From contig JADLDB010000002.1 of NCBI GenBank assembly GCA_020846875.1, positions 1-64,000 on the forward strand: a DNA stretch of 64,000 bases, in the 5' to 3' direction. The notes below the pieces were generated by a model. It saw only the letters and a list, made by a program, of their open reading frames with translations, did no database searches and had not been told where the DNA came from. Made by a program: the position numbers and the translations under genes. Each line of letters starts with the position of its first letter. The first letter of the stretch is position 1. Shown piece by piece: positions 1-9,420 of the stretch. The stretch comes from Myxococcales bacterium. Lineage in GTDB: Bacteria; Myxococcota; Myxococcia; Myxococcales; Myxococcaceae.

Positions 1-77
1 CGCGCCCCGCAGTGCGGACACACCTGCGCCAGGTGGAACATCGGCTGGCCGCAGCGCTCGCAGGTGGTGGGGCTCAC
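1..77 (-). CDS. N-terminal end of a zinc-ribbon protein (partial, runs off the left edge)
   Basis: Reading leftwards from a GTG at 77, the frame gives MSPTTCERCGQPMFHL followed by AQVCPHCGA. Two CxxC pairs spaced like a zinc ribbon form the first 25 residues, and the gene continues outside the window. Many myxobacterial membrane proteins begin with such a ribbon, but the rest is not visible, so no function can be given. The GTG is chosen because the frame upstream of it reads as Arg/Ser-rich noise. There is no strong Shine-Dalgarno sequence, so the start is uncertain. Confidence 0.5.
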   Translation of the reverse strand, partial: MSPTTCERCGQPMFHLAQVCPHCGA

Positions 78-444
78 GCGCCGACTCGACCACCTCGAAG
101 GGGCGCCGTCCACCGCGAGCGCCCTGAGAAGGAGCGACGCTTCCCCGCGAGCGCCGCAGGGGGCCCGGCGCCTTCTCAGACTGGGCGCTCGCTCCACGGC
201 GGGCAGCGTTGTCGAGTCAGAACTGGCGGCGGGCCGGTGGAGGCGAGCACCGTGGATGATCGACCCCCGTCGAGAGCCGAGCCGTACCCGCCCTTCACGA
301 GGGCCAATCCGTCCGGAGCCGAGGAGCTGCCGGGGCCGGCCAGAGACGCGCACGGCTCTTGGGCGCAACGTGGTTGTCCGTGTCCGGAGTCGAGGGCTCC
401 CGGGGCTGGCCGGACGCGCACCTGCGCCCCCCAGGCCCTTCCGG
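78..444. other. Intergenic stretch with one inverted repeat, no gene seen
   Basis: These 367 bases lie between the zinc-ribbon gene and the VWA gene, both on the minus strand. The only structure I see is a perfect 9-base inverted repeat, CTGAGAAGG at 124-132 and CCTTCTCAG at 171-179, around a GC-rich 38-base loop. It could belong to a terminator of the VWA gene, but no T-run follows on either strand. Reading frames crossing this stretch have no start with a ribosome site and no recognisable protein sequence. Confidence 0.4.
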
Positions 445-2535
445 TTACCTCCGTCGGCGCCGCAGCCCGCCCAGCGCCAGCAGCCCCAGCAGCGACAGCG
501 CCGCGTCCACGCCCGAGGCGCAGCCGCAGCCCATCGTCTTGACGCCGCCTGGCTCCTGCGTCTTCGGCTCGTCGTCCACCCCCACCGTCTGAGGCCCGGG
601 CTGCGAGGTGCCCGCGTCCACCGGCGGCGTCACCGGGGGACTGCCCGCATCGGGCGCCCCGGTGGAAGGCAGGCACACCCGCCCATCGCTGGTGCCGGTG
701 CACTCGAAGCCGGCGGGGCAGTCTTCGAACTCGTCGGCGCTGCAGGCGGTGCGGCAGGCGCCGCCGCTGCACAGCTCGCCGGCGCCGCACGCCGCCTCGT
801 CCTGCCACACGGTGCAGCCGGTCGCGGCGTACGCGCACACCTGCGGCGCGCCCTTGGCGCACTGCGCTGAGCCCGGCGCGCACGCGTCCTGGCAGGGGGG
901 GATGCACACGCCCGTCTCGCAGCGCTCCCCCGCGGCGCACTGGCCCGTCGTCGTCCACCCGGTGCAGCCATTCGTATCCAACTGGCAGGTCTCCACCGCC
1001 CCGTTGGCCCCGCACCGCTTCGCCCCCTGCGTGCACCCGGCGCCGCACTCGGTGCACAGCCCGCCGCTCGCGCAGTAGCTGTTGGGCGCGCACTGCTGCG
1101 CCGCGCCCCAGGCCGGGCAGTTGTTCTGGTCGATGTGGCACGTCTCCACTCCGCGCCCGTTGCAGCGCATCGCGCCCGGGGCGCAGTTGGTGCCGCAGGT
1201 GCCGCACGCCCCGCCGGAGCAGAAGTTGCTGCACGTCTGCGACGCCTGCCACTGGGTGCAGCCCGCCGCGTCCGCCACGCACGTCTGCACCGTATTCCCT
1301 GCGCAGCGGGTGGCGCCCGCGGTGCACGCCCCGTTGCACGAGCTGCAGTTGCCGCCCTGGCACACGCTGCCGGAAGGGCAACTGCCCGCCACCCAGCCGG
1401 TGCACCCGGACACCACGTTCCAGTCGCACGTCTCCACTCCCCCGGCGGTGCAGCGCGACGCGCCGATGGTGCAGCCCTCGCAGCTGGTGCAGGCGCCGCC
1501 GGTGCAGAGCTCGCCGTAGCCGCACTGCTCCGTCGTCGCCCACTCGGTGCAGCCGCCCGCGCCCACCACGCACTGCTGGGCGCTGTCGCCGCTGCAGCGC
1601 TGCGCCCCCGCGGTGCACTGGTTCTGACAAGAGGTGCACTGGCCCGCCTGGCACGTCGACATCGACGGGCAGGACTGCGTCACCCAGGCGGTGCAGCCCA
1701 GCGCGGAGTCGAGCTGGCACACCTGCCGCTGGTCGGAGGACAGGCACTGCGCCGTCCCCGCGGTGCAGGCGTTGACGCAGCAGGTGGCGGTGTTGAGGGC
1801 GATGGTGTTCAGCGTCGCGGACAGCTGCGCCTGGCTGGTGGCCAGGTACGCGCTGCCGGTGCCGCCCGCCTGGGCGATGGCGTCCAGCACCGCCTTGTTG
1901 TTGCCCGCGGTGAGGCCCTGGTCGAAGCCCACCACGAAGACCTGAATGCCCGCCGCGTACAGCTGCGCCGCCGCCTGCACCGACGCCGCGTCGTCCAGGC
2001 AGTCCTTCGCTCCCAGCCCGCAGGCGTTGTTGCCGCAGCCCGGGGTGGTGGCGGTGCAGGCGCCGGGATTCAAGGCCAGGTTGCAGTTGGGCAGCCCGTC
2101 GGTGATGAGCAGCACGTGCGCTGGCGTGGTGAGGCCCAGGCCCAACAGGTAGTTCTTCGTCAGCTGCAGCGACGCCGCCGTGGGCGTGCCGCCTCCCGCC
2201 ACCGCGCTGGCGAAGGCCGCCTGCACCCCCGCAGGAGAAGACGACACCGGCGCCACCACGCTGCCGGTGGTGCAGTTGAAGGTGCTGGTGGCCCCCGGGT
2301 ACATCGCCGCGCCGAAGCGGAAGCGGTTGCTGAACTGCGAGGCCAGCGCCGGCACCACCTGCTGCGCCGTCGTCCACTTCGACGGGTTGCCCGCCGTGGC
2401 CGTGCTGCCGTCCGGCGCCTTGTCCATCGAGCCCGACTTGTCCTGCACGATGAAGAGGACAGGCAGCTCGCTGCAGGGCACCGCCAGGGCCGGGGCCGCC
2501 ACCACCACGCACAGAGCCGAAACCAGGACGCGCAT
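445..2535 (-). CDS. VWA-domain surface protein with Cys-rich repeats and MYXO-CTERM tail
   Basis: A 696-residue exported protein. Residues 1-20 are a signal peptide. A von Willebrand A domain follows (about 25-250) with an intact metal-ion (MIDAS) site: D32-x-S34-x-S36, the Thr of GGGTPT at 114-119, and ITDG at 144-147. Residues about 257-615 hold roughly eight Cys-rich repeats of about 45 residues, with the pattern C-x2-GC-x2-GA-x-RC then V-x-TC then GCT-x-W. A Pro/Thr linker leads to a MYXO-CTERM signal: CGC at 670-672, a Leu-rich segment and five terminal Arg. In this family the tail is cut and the protein stays on the cell surface. The likely role is adhesion or matrix binding, inferred from the domains only. 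It is divergent from the histidine kinase gene at 2623. Confidence 0.9.
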   Translation of the reverse strand: MRVLVSALCVVVAAPALAVPCSELPVLFIVQDKSGSMDKAPDGSTATAGNPSKWTTAQQVVPALASQFSNRFRFGAAMYPGATSTFNCTTGSVVAPVSSSPAGVQAAFASAVAGGGTPTAASLQLTKNYLLGLGLTTPAHVLLITDGLPNCNLALNPGACTATTPGCGNNACGLGAKDCLDDAASVQAAAQLYAAGIQVFVVGFDQGLTAGNNKAVLDAIAQAGGTGSAYLATSQAQLSATLNTIALNTATCCVNACTAGTAQCLSSDQRQVCQLDSALGCTAWVTQSCPSMSTCQAGQCTSCQNQCTAGAQRCSGDSAQQCVVGAGGCTEWATTEQCGYGELCTGGACTSCEGCTIGASRCTAGGVETCDWNVVSGCTGWVAGSCPSGSVCQGGNCSSCNGACTAGATRCAGNTVQTCVADAAGCTQWQASQTCSNFCSGGACGTCGTNCAPGAMRCNGRGVETCHIDQNNCPAWGAAQQCAPNSYCASGGLCTECGAGCTQGAKRCGANGAVETCQLDTNGCTGWTTTGQCAAGERCETGVCIPPCQDACAPGSAQCAKGAPQVCAYAATGCTVWQDEAACGAGELCSGGACRTACSADEFEDCPAGFECTGTSDGRVCLPSTGAPDAGSPPVTPPVDAGTSQPGPQTVGVDDEPKTQEPGGVKTMGCGCASGVDAALSLLGLLALGGLRRRRR

Positions 2536-2622
2536 GCCCCGTTATCGGGAGTGCACACCTGTGGTTTCGGAAAACCCCGATTTCAGACTAATTTTCTCAC
2601 TCTTTGAGAGGCGAGGTGGCCT
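2536..2622. promoter_or_regulatory. Divergent promoter region between the VWA gene and a histidine kinase gene
   Basis: These 87 bases separate two divergent start codons and are clearly richer in A and T than the surroundings. They contain a perfect 5-4-5 inverted repeat, GGTTT/AAACC, at 2563-2576, which is a possible operator. I could not assign convincing -35/-10 boxes. A purine-rich stretch (GAGAGGCGAGG, 2607-2617) precedes the GTG at 2623 and serves as its ribosome site. Confidence 0.4.
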
Positions 2623-4476
2623 GTGGCTGGAGCGCCCACGTCCGATGCACGAGCCGCTTTACACGGCGACGGGCTGCTGCGCGCGCTGACGGAGATCGCG
2701 CTCGAGGTGCAGCGGGCGCGCAGGGTGGCCGACGTGCTGGCGGTAGCGGGAGCGGGGCTGGAGGCGATCGACTTTGACGTGGCGGTGCTGGTGCTGGACG
2801 CCGGGACGTACGACGTGCGCTACCTGTCGCCGAGGTCCGAGCTCAAGGCCCTGGCCACGGTGATGGAGGCCGCGCTCGGGGATCGCCGCTGGGACGCCTC
2901 GTGGATGGCTGCCACCGGAGTGCTCCACGCCTCGCAGGTGGTTGGGGACCTGAAGGGGGCCGTGGCCGGCTGGATGGGGGAGGCGGGCGTGGCCGGCCAG
3001 GAGGCGATGGCCCGGGCGCTCAAGGCGCGCGCCCTGGTGGCGCCCCTCAACGTGGGCGGCAGGGTGTGGGGAGTCATCGTCTTCATGCGCGAGCTGTTGA
3101 GCGAGGACGACGCGGGCGCGCTCAACCTCTTCGCCCTGCAGTTGGGCTCGGCGCTGGAGGTGGCCCTGGGCTTCGAGCGCCTCGAGCACCGCACCGCCGA
3201 GCTCGAGCTGGCGCACCAGTTGGCGGTGGCCGGGCCGCGCGCCGACATTCGCGTCCTCACCCTGCGCGCGCTGGAGACCGTCTGCCGCACCACCCAGTCC
3301 AACGCCGGCGTGCTGCACCGCTTCGATCCCGACACGGACATGTACGAGCTGGTGGGGGACGGCTACGGCTACCAGGGCCCGCTGCTCGAGGCGTTCCGCC
3401 GCTTCCCTCCGCCCGAGCAGCTGGTGGGCAACGCGCGGCCGCTGGCGCTGCCCGTCAGGGCGCTGGCTACCAGCGAGAAGGAGGTGGCCGCGGCCGGCTT
3501 CAAGCACCTCGCGCTCCTTCCGCTGAACATCGAGGGCAAGCGCGCGGGCATGCTCACCCTGGGCCGCATCGCCGACGAGGCGTACGGCGACAACGAGCTG
3601 TACTCGGCAGAAATCCTCGGCGTGCAGATGGCGTCGCAACTGGAGCGCGCGCGCCTCTACGACGACACCAACCGCCTCTTCGGCGACCTGAAGATGTCCT
3701 ACGACGAGCTGGCGCGGACCCAGGCCGAGCTGGTGCGGCACGAGCGGCTGGCGGCGCTGGGCGAGCTGGCGGCGGTGATGGCCCACGAGGTGCGCAACCC
3801 GCTGGGCGTCATCTTCAACTCGCTCACCACCTTGAAGCGCCTCATCCGCCTCGAGGGCGACGCGGAGATGCTCATCAACATCGTCGGGGAGGAGGCGGAT
3901 CGGCTCAACCGCATCGTCGGCGATCTGCTCGACTTCGTGCGCCCCTACGAATTGGTGAAGAGGCCCATCGCCATCGAGCCGGTGGTGGTGAGCGCGGTGG
4001 ACTCGGCCGCCCAGTCCTTGAGCCAGGCCAACGTGAAGGTGGTGACGGAGTTCCCCGCCGAGCTCCCCCCCTTCCCGGCCGACGCGCACCTGCTCAAGCA
4101 GGCGCTGGTGAACTTGATCGTCAACGCGATCCAGGCCATGCCCAAAGGGGGGACGGTGACGGTGCGGGCGGCGATCGAGCTGCGCGGGAAGGTCGCCTGG
4201 CTCAAGCTGGACGTGAGAGATCAAGGCGTGGGCCTCACCCCGCGCGCGGTGGAGCGAATCTTCCAGCCCTTCTTCACCACCAAGGCCACGGGCACCGGGC
4301 TGGGCCTGGCGGTGGTGAAGCGGATCATCGAAGCGCACCTCGGCGAGGTGTCGGCCGCGGCCAACGAGGACGGCGCGGGGCTCACCTTCACCGTGCGCCT
4401 GCCGCCGGGGCTCGAGACGCGCGAGGCCGTCGTCACGCCCGCCCGGGTGCCCGCCGTCCGCCCGCCTGCGCGGTAG
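2623..4476 (+). CDS. GAF-domain sensor histidine kinase
   Basis: A soluble 617-residue kinase without membrane segments. Two GAF-like regions (about 10-185 and 190-345) are followed by a short helix and a dimerisation/phosphoacceptor domain with AHEVRNPLG, where His388 is the predicted phosphorylation site. The HATPase_c domain has the N box NLIVNAIQAM near 497, DQGVGL, FFTTK and GTGLGLAV near 556. It probably senses a cytoplasmic ligand or redox state through the GAF domains. No response regulator gene is adjacent, so the partner is unknown (orphan kinases are common in myxobacteria). The GTG start at 2623 is preceded by GAGAGGCGAGG. Confidence 0.9.
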   Translation: MAGAPTSDARAALHGDGLLRALTEIALEVQRARRVADVLAVAGAGLEAIDFDVAVLVLDAGTYDVRYLSPRSELKALATVMEAALGDRRWDASWMAATGVLHASQVVGDLKGAVAGWMGEAGVAGQEAMARALKARALVAPLNVGGRVWGVIVFMRELLSEDDAGALNLFALQLGSALEVALGFERLEHRTAELELAHQLAVAGPRADIRVLTLRALETVCRTTQSNAGVLHRFDPDTDMYELVGDGYGYQGPLLEAFRRFPPPEQLVGNARPLALPVRALATSEKEVAAAGFKHLALLPLNIEGKRAGMLTLGRIADEAYGDNELYSAEILGVQMASQLERARLYDDTNRLFGDLKMSYDELARTQAELVRHERLAALGELAAVMAHEVRNPLGVIFNSLTTLKRLIRLEGDAEMLINIVGEEADRLNRIVGDLLDFVRPYELVKRPIAIEPVVVSAVDSAAQSLSQANVKVVTEFPAELPPFPADAHLLKQALVNLIVNAIQAMPKGGTVTVRAAIELRGKVAWLKLDVRDQGVGLTPRAVERIFQPFFTTKATGTGLGLAVVKRIIEAHLGEVSAAANEDGAGLTFTVRLPPGLETREAVVTPARVPAVRPPAR

Positions 4477-4489
4477 CCGTTGGAGGCCC

Positions 4490-7400
4490 TCAGGCCAGCG
4501 ACGCGGCCTCGGTCCTGCCCTGGTCCCACCCCACCGCGGTGCACACCTTCCGCGCTTCCGCCGCCACCGCCTTCGCCCGGGCCGACGCCGAGTCGTGGCG
4601 CGTGAGGGCCCGGGCCTGCTGGAGGAGGGCGCGGGCGCGGAAGAGCAGATCGCCCGAGCGCGCGGCGGCGGCGGCGGCGGCCTCGAAGGCCTTCGCGGCG
4701 GGCTCGAACTGCTTCGCGGCGGCCAGCGCGGTGCCCTGGTTGGCCAGCACCCGCGCCTCTGCCGGCGCCCAGCCGGACGTCTTCCAGCGGGCCAGCGACT
4801 GGTCGAGCAGCTTCCGGGCGGTCTCCACGTCGCGCTTCTGCAGCTTCACCGCGGCCAGGCGAGCGAGCAGCCGGGCGGGCAGGTCCACCTCTCCGTGCCA
4901 GCGCGCCAGCTCCTTCGCCTGCTCGGCCCAGGACAAGGCGCTCTCGAAGGCCTGGGCGGCCTGGTCGAGATCGCCTTCCTGCTCGCGAGACTCGGCGCGC
5001 TCGGCCTCCACCAGGGCCATCAGGGGGGTGCCCTTCGCCAGCTGGAGGGCGCGCTGGAGCGCCTCGGTCGCGCGCGCGCGGCGGGCCTCGGAGCGGTGCA
5101 CGCGGGCCACCGAGAGGGCCAGCTCGGGAGAGGGCGCGGGGAGCGCCTTCTCCAGCGCGGCGGCGTCGTCCACCACGGCGCGGGCGGTGGCCGCGTCCTG
5201 GGCGGACAGGGCCATGCCGGCGGCGCGGGCCAGGGCGTCGACGCGGGCGCGCACCGCCTCGGGCGAGGCGGGCACCAGGGCCAGCGCCTGCGCCAGGCCC
5301 CGCAGCGCCACCACCGCGTCGCGCGGCACCCGGCGGGCCAGCGCGGCGTCGGCGGCGTGCTTCCACACCTGCGCGGCGCGCGGGCCGTCTCCTCCGCGGG
5401 TGAGGTGGCGGGCCACCACCGCGAGCTCCACGCTGGAGGCGTCGGCGCGGCCCTGCTCGATCAACGCCGCGGCGAGGCGCCGGTGCATGGCGGCGCGCTC
5501 CGGCGAGGCGCGGGCCAGCACCGCCTGGCGGCCGGCCAGGCTGTTGAAGCGCCAGCGGCGGTTGCTGGTGGGGCGCACGAAGCGGCTGTTCACCACCACC
5601 TGGAAGGCGGCGGGCGTGGCCCGGGGGAAGGCGGTGGACAACTGCGGGCCGTCGAAGGTCTCGCCCCCGAGGGCGGCGGCTTCGAGCACCCGCTGGGCTT
5701 CCAGCGGTAAGGCGGCGATCCGCGCCGAGAGGAGCTTCTGGGGCGTGAGGTCGGGCACGCTGTCGACGAGCTCGATGGTCTTCCCGGAGACGCTCAAGGA
5801 GCCGCGATCGTCCAGCCACCACAGCCAGTCCAGCGCCACGCCGGGCAGCCCCTGGGCCTGGGCGGCCAGCAGCGCCTGGAGGCGGGGCCCGGGCACCGCG
5901 TCGAGGTAGGCGGCGGCGAGGCGGCTCATCTCGGCGGGGGAGAGCAACGGCAGGTCGACGCCGGGCACGCCGCCGCAGCGCTCTGCGACGGCCGCGTCGC
6001 CCAGCCCGATGATCAGCTCGCGGGTGGCGGGGCGGGACACCAGCTCGCGGAAGGCCTCGAGGCTCTGCTCGTCCATCTCCTCCAGGCCGTCGAAGAGGAG
6101 CACCACCGGGCGCTCGGCGGCGCCGGCCTTGAGCACCGCGCGCAGAGCCTGCACCGCCTGCCCGGCGGTGAGGGGCTGGGGCAGCTGCGTCACCCCGGCC
6201 AGCACCAGCGCGGCCTCGAGGTCCTCGGGCTGCAGCTTGAGCTGGGCCAGGGCGCCGCGCAGCCGCGCCGCCCGGTGCTCCAGCGGCACCCCGCAGGTGG
6301 CGCACAGCAGCGAGGCCAGCGCGCCGAAGGGGGTGCCGCCCGGCCCGTCCGGGCTGTGGGCCACCACCGCCACCAGGCTCTTCTGACGAGCGCGCGCCGC
6401 CACCTCGTGGGCCAGGGTGCTACGCCCCGCGCCGGGGGCGCCGCGCACCAGCACCGACGCCACCACCCCTTGAGCGAAGCTGGCGATGCGGCGGTCCAGC
6501 GCTTCCAGCACCGGGCCGCGGGCGAGCGGCTCGGCGGCGGTGCGCTTGTTGCGCGCCCGCCGGCCGGTGAGGAGGCAGGCGTCGCCGACGGGGGAGAGGT
6601 CGACCGCGTCCTGGGCCTCTTCCCCCAGGCTGGCAGCACAGACGAGCTCGCCGGCCTTGAAGCGCGCGGCGAGCTGGCGGGCGCGAGCGCGGGCCGGGCC
6701 ACACAGCGGCGTCTCGTCCGGATCGATGGTGGCGGGCACCACCGCGGCGCGGATGGAGGCGCGCGCCGGCGGCTCGGCGGCCAGGCCCGCGTCCACCACC
6801 GCGTCGCGCATGGCCAGCACCGCCTTGAGCGCGCGCCCCGAGGGCACCTGCTCGCGGGTGGCGAAGCCCAGGAGCGCTCCGTCTTCGTCCACTCCGTCGA
6901 CGAAGGCCCCGGCCTCGGCTGCCGCCTCCAGCGCGCGGCCCAGACACAGGCGGGCAAGCGCAGAGCCCGGCGGCGGCCCCATCACCTCGAGGAAGACGGT
7001 GACGCCCGCGGTGGGCGAAGGGGGGAGCGTGTCGCGGGCGTGCTGCAGGCGGCGCAGCACGTCGCCGTCCACCAGCCCCTGAAGTGCCTCGGCGGAGGTG
7101 CGCAGCCCCGACGGCGAGCTGGACGGGGCCAGCGGCTGGCCGCCCACGGTGCTGAAGAAGTCGTCGGCGGCGGCGGACAGCTCGGGGGTGGGCGCCTGCG
7201 GCGGAGCGGCGGCGACGGAGGGGGGCGGCCAGTCCTCGGGTGCCATGGGGGCGGGCGCCTCGGCCCACTCCTCGACGGGCGGGGCCCTGGGCGGCGCGGA
7301 GGGGGCCGGCGCCACGCCTCCTGCGGCGGCCTCCAGCGCCGCCGCCAGCTCCTTCACCGTCTGGAAGCGCCGGTCCTTCTCCTTGGCCAGGGCCTTGAGC

Positions 7401-8578
7401 ACCACCGCGCACAGCGCCGGGTGCTGGGCCAACTCGGGGCGCCGGGCGGACGGCTCGGCCGGCGCGGCGGTGAGGTGCAGGCTGATCACCTTGCGCAGGT
7501 CGTCCGCGACGAAGGGCGGGCGCCCGGTGAGCAGCTCGTAGGCCACGCAGCCCAGCGCGTAGATGTCGGTGCGCTCGTCCAGTTCGTCGGCCAGCGCCTG
7601 CTCGGGCGAGAGGTAGGACGGCGTGCCCACCACGATGCCCAGCTGGGTCAGCCTCTCCCCCCCGGCCCTGTGGCCCCTGTCGGCCAGGCGCGCGATGCCG
7701 AAGTCGAGGATCTTCGCCACCTCCGCGCCGTCGCGCTTGTGCCCGAGGATGATGTTGGGCGGCTTCAAGTCGCGGTGGATGACGCCCAGCGCGTGCGCCT
7801 CGGCCAGGCCCTCGCACACCTGGCGCAGCACCCGAGTGGCGTGCCCCGGGGACAGCGGCCCCTTCGCCACCACCTCGTCCAGGGTGGGCCCGTCGACGTA
7901 CTCCATCGCCAGGTAGGGCTGGCCGCCCTTCGTCTGGCCGAAGTCGAAGACGCGCACCACGTGCTGGCTCTCCAGTTGGCTGACCAGCTCGGCCTCGCGC
8001 TTGAAGCGGGCCCACATCTCCGGGTCGCTGGCGAAGATGCGCTTCAAGAGCTTCAAGGCCACCGCGCGCTTCAGGTGCACGTGGTTGGCCCGGTAGACGT
8101 CGCCCATCCCGCCGGACGCCACGTGCGCCTCGATGGCGAAGCGCTCGTCCACCATGGTGCCGGGCTCGAGCAGCGGCTCTTCGCCTTCGTCGCTGGGGGT
8201 GGCCAGTTGCGGGGCGGCCGAGGACATCTTCCCGGTGCGGGCGCGGAAGCGGGTGGTGGCGAACACCTCCATCGGCTCGGTGGTGGACGTGGGCGAGGCC
8301 AGCTTCGAGTCCAGCGTCTTCACCGCCGCGGCGGAGGCCTCGTCGAGCTGCACCAGCACGCCGATGTTGCCCGACTCGTCGAAGTCCGGCTGCAGCACCA
8401 CGCCGCTCACCTCGAGGCGGGCGTGGTCGCCCACCGTGGCGTCGACGATCACCACCTGCCCGTCGAGCAGCTCGTCGGGGTAGGGGACGAAGCAGCGGCC
8501 CGCGCCGCGCGCCACGAAGGCCGCGCGGAACTCCTCAGGCGTGCTGAAGGCCAGCCCACAGCGAACCAGGTCCGTCAT
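4490..8578 (-). CDS. Multidomain Ser/Thr protein kinase with PilZ-like N-terminus, AAA ATPase and TPR regions
   Basis: A 1,362-residue signalling protein. Residues 1-90 look like a PilZ-type beta domain. A Hanks-type kinase domain (about 145-420) has the glycine loop ASGGMGDVY at 154-162, the ATP lysine at 176, HRDLKPPN from 268 (catalytic Asp270) and DFG at 292-294, so it should be active. An Ala/Pro linker precedes a second module with a P-loop GAPGAGRST near 715 and a Walker-B-like VVLLFDGLEE near 826. This is the STAND/AAA arrangement of AcyC- and MalT-like regulators. Alpha-helical TPR-like repeats fill about 980-1340. There is a good ribosome site (GGGGAG) before ATG 8578. It is convergent with the GAF kinase, with 13 bases between the stops. 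Confidence 0.9.
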   Translation of the reverse strand: MTDLVRCGLAFSTPEEFRAAFVARGAGRCFVPYPDELLDGQVVIVDATVGDHARLEVSGVVLQPDFDESGNIGVLVQLDEASAAAVKTLDSKLASPTSTTEPMEVFATTRFRARTGKMSSAAPQLATPSDEGEEPLLEPGTMVDERFAIEAHVASGGMGDVYRANHVHLKRAVALKLLKRIFASDPEMWARFKREAELVSQLESQHVVRVFDFGQTKGGQPYLAMEYVDGPTLDEVVAKGPLSPGHATRVLRQVCEGLAEAHALGVIHRDLKPPNIILGHKRDGAEVAKILDFGIARLADRGHRAGGERLTQLGIVVGTPSYLSPEQALADELDERTDIYALGCVAYELLTGRPPFVADDLRKVISLHLTAAPAEPSARRPELAQHPALCAVVLKALAKEKDRRFQTVKELAAALEAAAGGVAPAPSAPPRAPPVEEWAEAPAPMAPEDWPPPSVAAAPPQAPTPELSAAADDFFSTVGGQPLAPSSSPSGLRTSAEALQGLVDGDVLRRLQHARDTLPPSPTAGVTVFLEVMGPPPGSALARLCLGRALEAAAEAGAFVDGVDEDGALLGFATREQVPSGRALKAVLAMRDAVVDAGLAAEPPARASIRAAVVPATIDPDETPLCGPARARARQLAARFKAGELVCAASLGEEAQDAVDLSPVGDACLLTGRRARNKRTAAEPLARGPVLEALDRRIASFAQGVVASVLVRGAPGAGRSTLAHEVAARARQKSLVAVVAHSPDGPGGTPFGALASLLCATCGVPLEHRAARLRGALAQLKLQPEDLEAALVLAGVTQLPQPLTAGQAVQALRAVLKAGAAERPVVLLFDGLEEMDEQSLEAFRELVSRPATRELIIGLGDAAVAERCGGVPGVDLPLLSPAEMSRLAAAYLDAVPGPRLQALLAAQAQGLPGVALDWLWWLDDRGSLSVSGKTIELVDSVPDLTPQKLLSARIAALPLEAQRVLEAAALGGETFDGPQLSTAFPRATPAAFQVVVNSRFVRPTSNRRWRFNSLAGRQAVLARASPERAAMHRRLAAALIEQGRADASSVELAVVARHLTRGGDGPRAAQVWKHAADAALARRVPRDAVVALRGLAQALALVPASPEAVRARVDALARAAGMALSAQDAATARAVVDDAAALEKALPAPSPELALSVARVHRSEARRARATEALQRALQLAKGTPLMALVEAERAESREQEGDLDQAAQAFESALSWAEQAKELARWHGEVDLPARLLARLAAVKLQKRDVETARKLLDQSLARWKTSGWAPAEARVLANQGTALAAAKQFEPAAKAFEAAAAAAARSGDLLFRARALLQQARALTRHDSASARAKAVAAEARKVCTAVGWDQGRTEAASLA

Positions 8579-8632
8579 CCGCTCCCCGCGAGGCTGTCAG
8601 TGTGGATCAGCCGCAGGGGGTTGGCTACCGCC

Positions 8633-9418
8633 TCAGAAGCTGGAGTACCCGCCCAGCACGAAGCCCAGGTTCATCGGCGTGCTCAAGGTGGGCTCCTGGA
8701 AGTTGGCGGTGGTGAACTGGAAGCGGAAGGCGACCAGCAGGCCCGCGCCGAAGCTGCGGGAGAAGCGCAGGTCCACCAGGGTGCCGGCGTCCACGTTCAT
8801 CGCGAAGTTGGTCTGGTAGCGGTTGGAGGTGAGGTCCGCGGCGAGGATCTCATAGCGGCTCGACGCCACGCCCAGGCCGACGCCGGCGTAGGGCACCAGG
8901 GGCAGCTTCCGGTCCACCACGAAGTGGTAATAGACGGTGCCGCGCAGCTGGAAGGTCTCGTAGTAGCGCCACAGCTGAGCCGTCACCGCGCCGGCGGGCA
9001 GGGTGTAGGTGGCGCGCTCCTGGCGGGTCCAGAAGTTGTTCCACGAGCCGATGATCCCCAGGGTGAGGCCCTTCTTCACGCCCACCCGGGTGTCGATCTC
9101 CATCCCGTGCACGGTGGCGTTGGGGGTGACGGCGGCCAGGTTGCCCACCGGGAAGGACGGCAGCCAGGCGAAGGCGAAGATGCCGCCGCGGTAGGCCTTG
9201 CGATCGCTCCACTGGGCCCACTCGTCGATGTTGGCGGGGGCGGCCGGGGCGGCGTCACCCGACGGGTTGTACGCGGGGGGCGGCGTCACCGAAGGTGGGG
9301 CGGTGGGCGCGTCGGCCGGAGCAGGGGTGACGGGCTGAAGCTGGGCCGGCTCCACCTGCGCGAAGGCGGAACCGGCGGCGAGGACGACAGCGGCGGCGAA
9401 GAGGTGCGTGCGAGCCAT
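8633..9418 (-). CDS. Outer-membrane beta-barrel protein, unknown function
   Basis: 261 residues. The signal peptide MARTHLFAAAVVLAAGSAFA ends at about residue 20. A Pro/Ala linker and then alternating amphipathic strands follow, ending in an aromatic residue (YSSF at the C-terminus), as expected for an outer-membrane barrel inserted by BamA. The size suggests 8-10 strands. ATG 9418 lies two bases after the stop of the DUF4136 lipoprotein gene, so the two are co-transcribed and probably act together in the envelope. No enzymatic motif is visible. Confidence 0.75.
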   Translation of the reverse strand: MARTHLFAAAVVLAAGSAFAQVEPAQLQPVTPAPADAPTAPPSVTPPPAYNPSGDAAPAAPANIDEWAQWSDRKAYRGGIFAFAWLPSFPVGNLAAVTPNATVHGMEIDTRVGVKKGLTLGIIGSWNNFWTRQERATYTLPAGAVTAQLWRYYETFQLRGTVYYHFVVDRKLPLVPYAGVGLGVASSRYEILAADLTSNRYQTNFAMNVDAGTLVDLRFSRSFGAGLLVAFRFQFTTANFQEPTLSTPMNLGFVLGGYSSF

Positions 9419-9420
9419 GG

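Noticed and set aside
176-2512. Minus-strand frame of 778 codons overlapping the VWA gene
   Set aside because: Arg/Gly/His-rich shadow; the 696-residue frame has signal peptide, VWA motifs and sorting tail.
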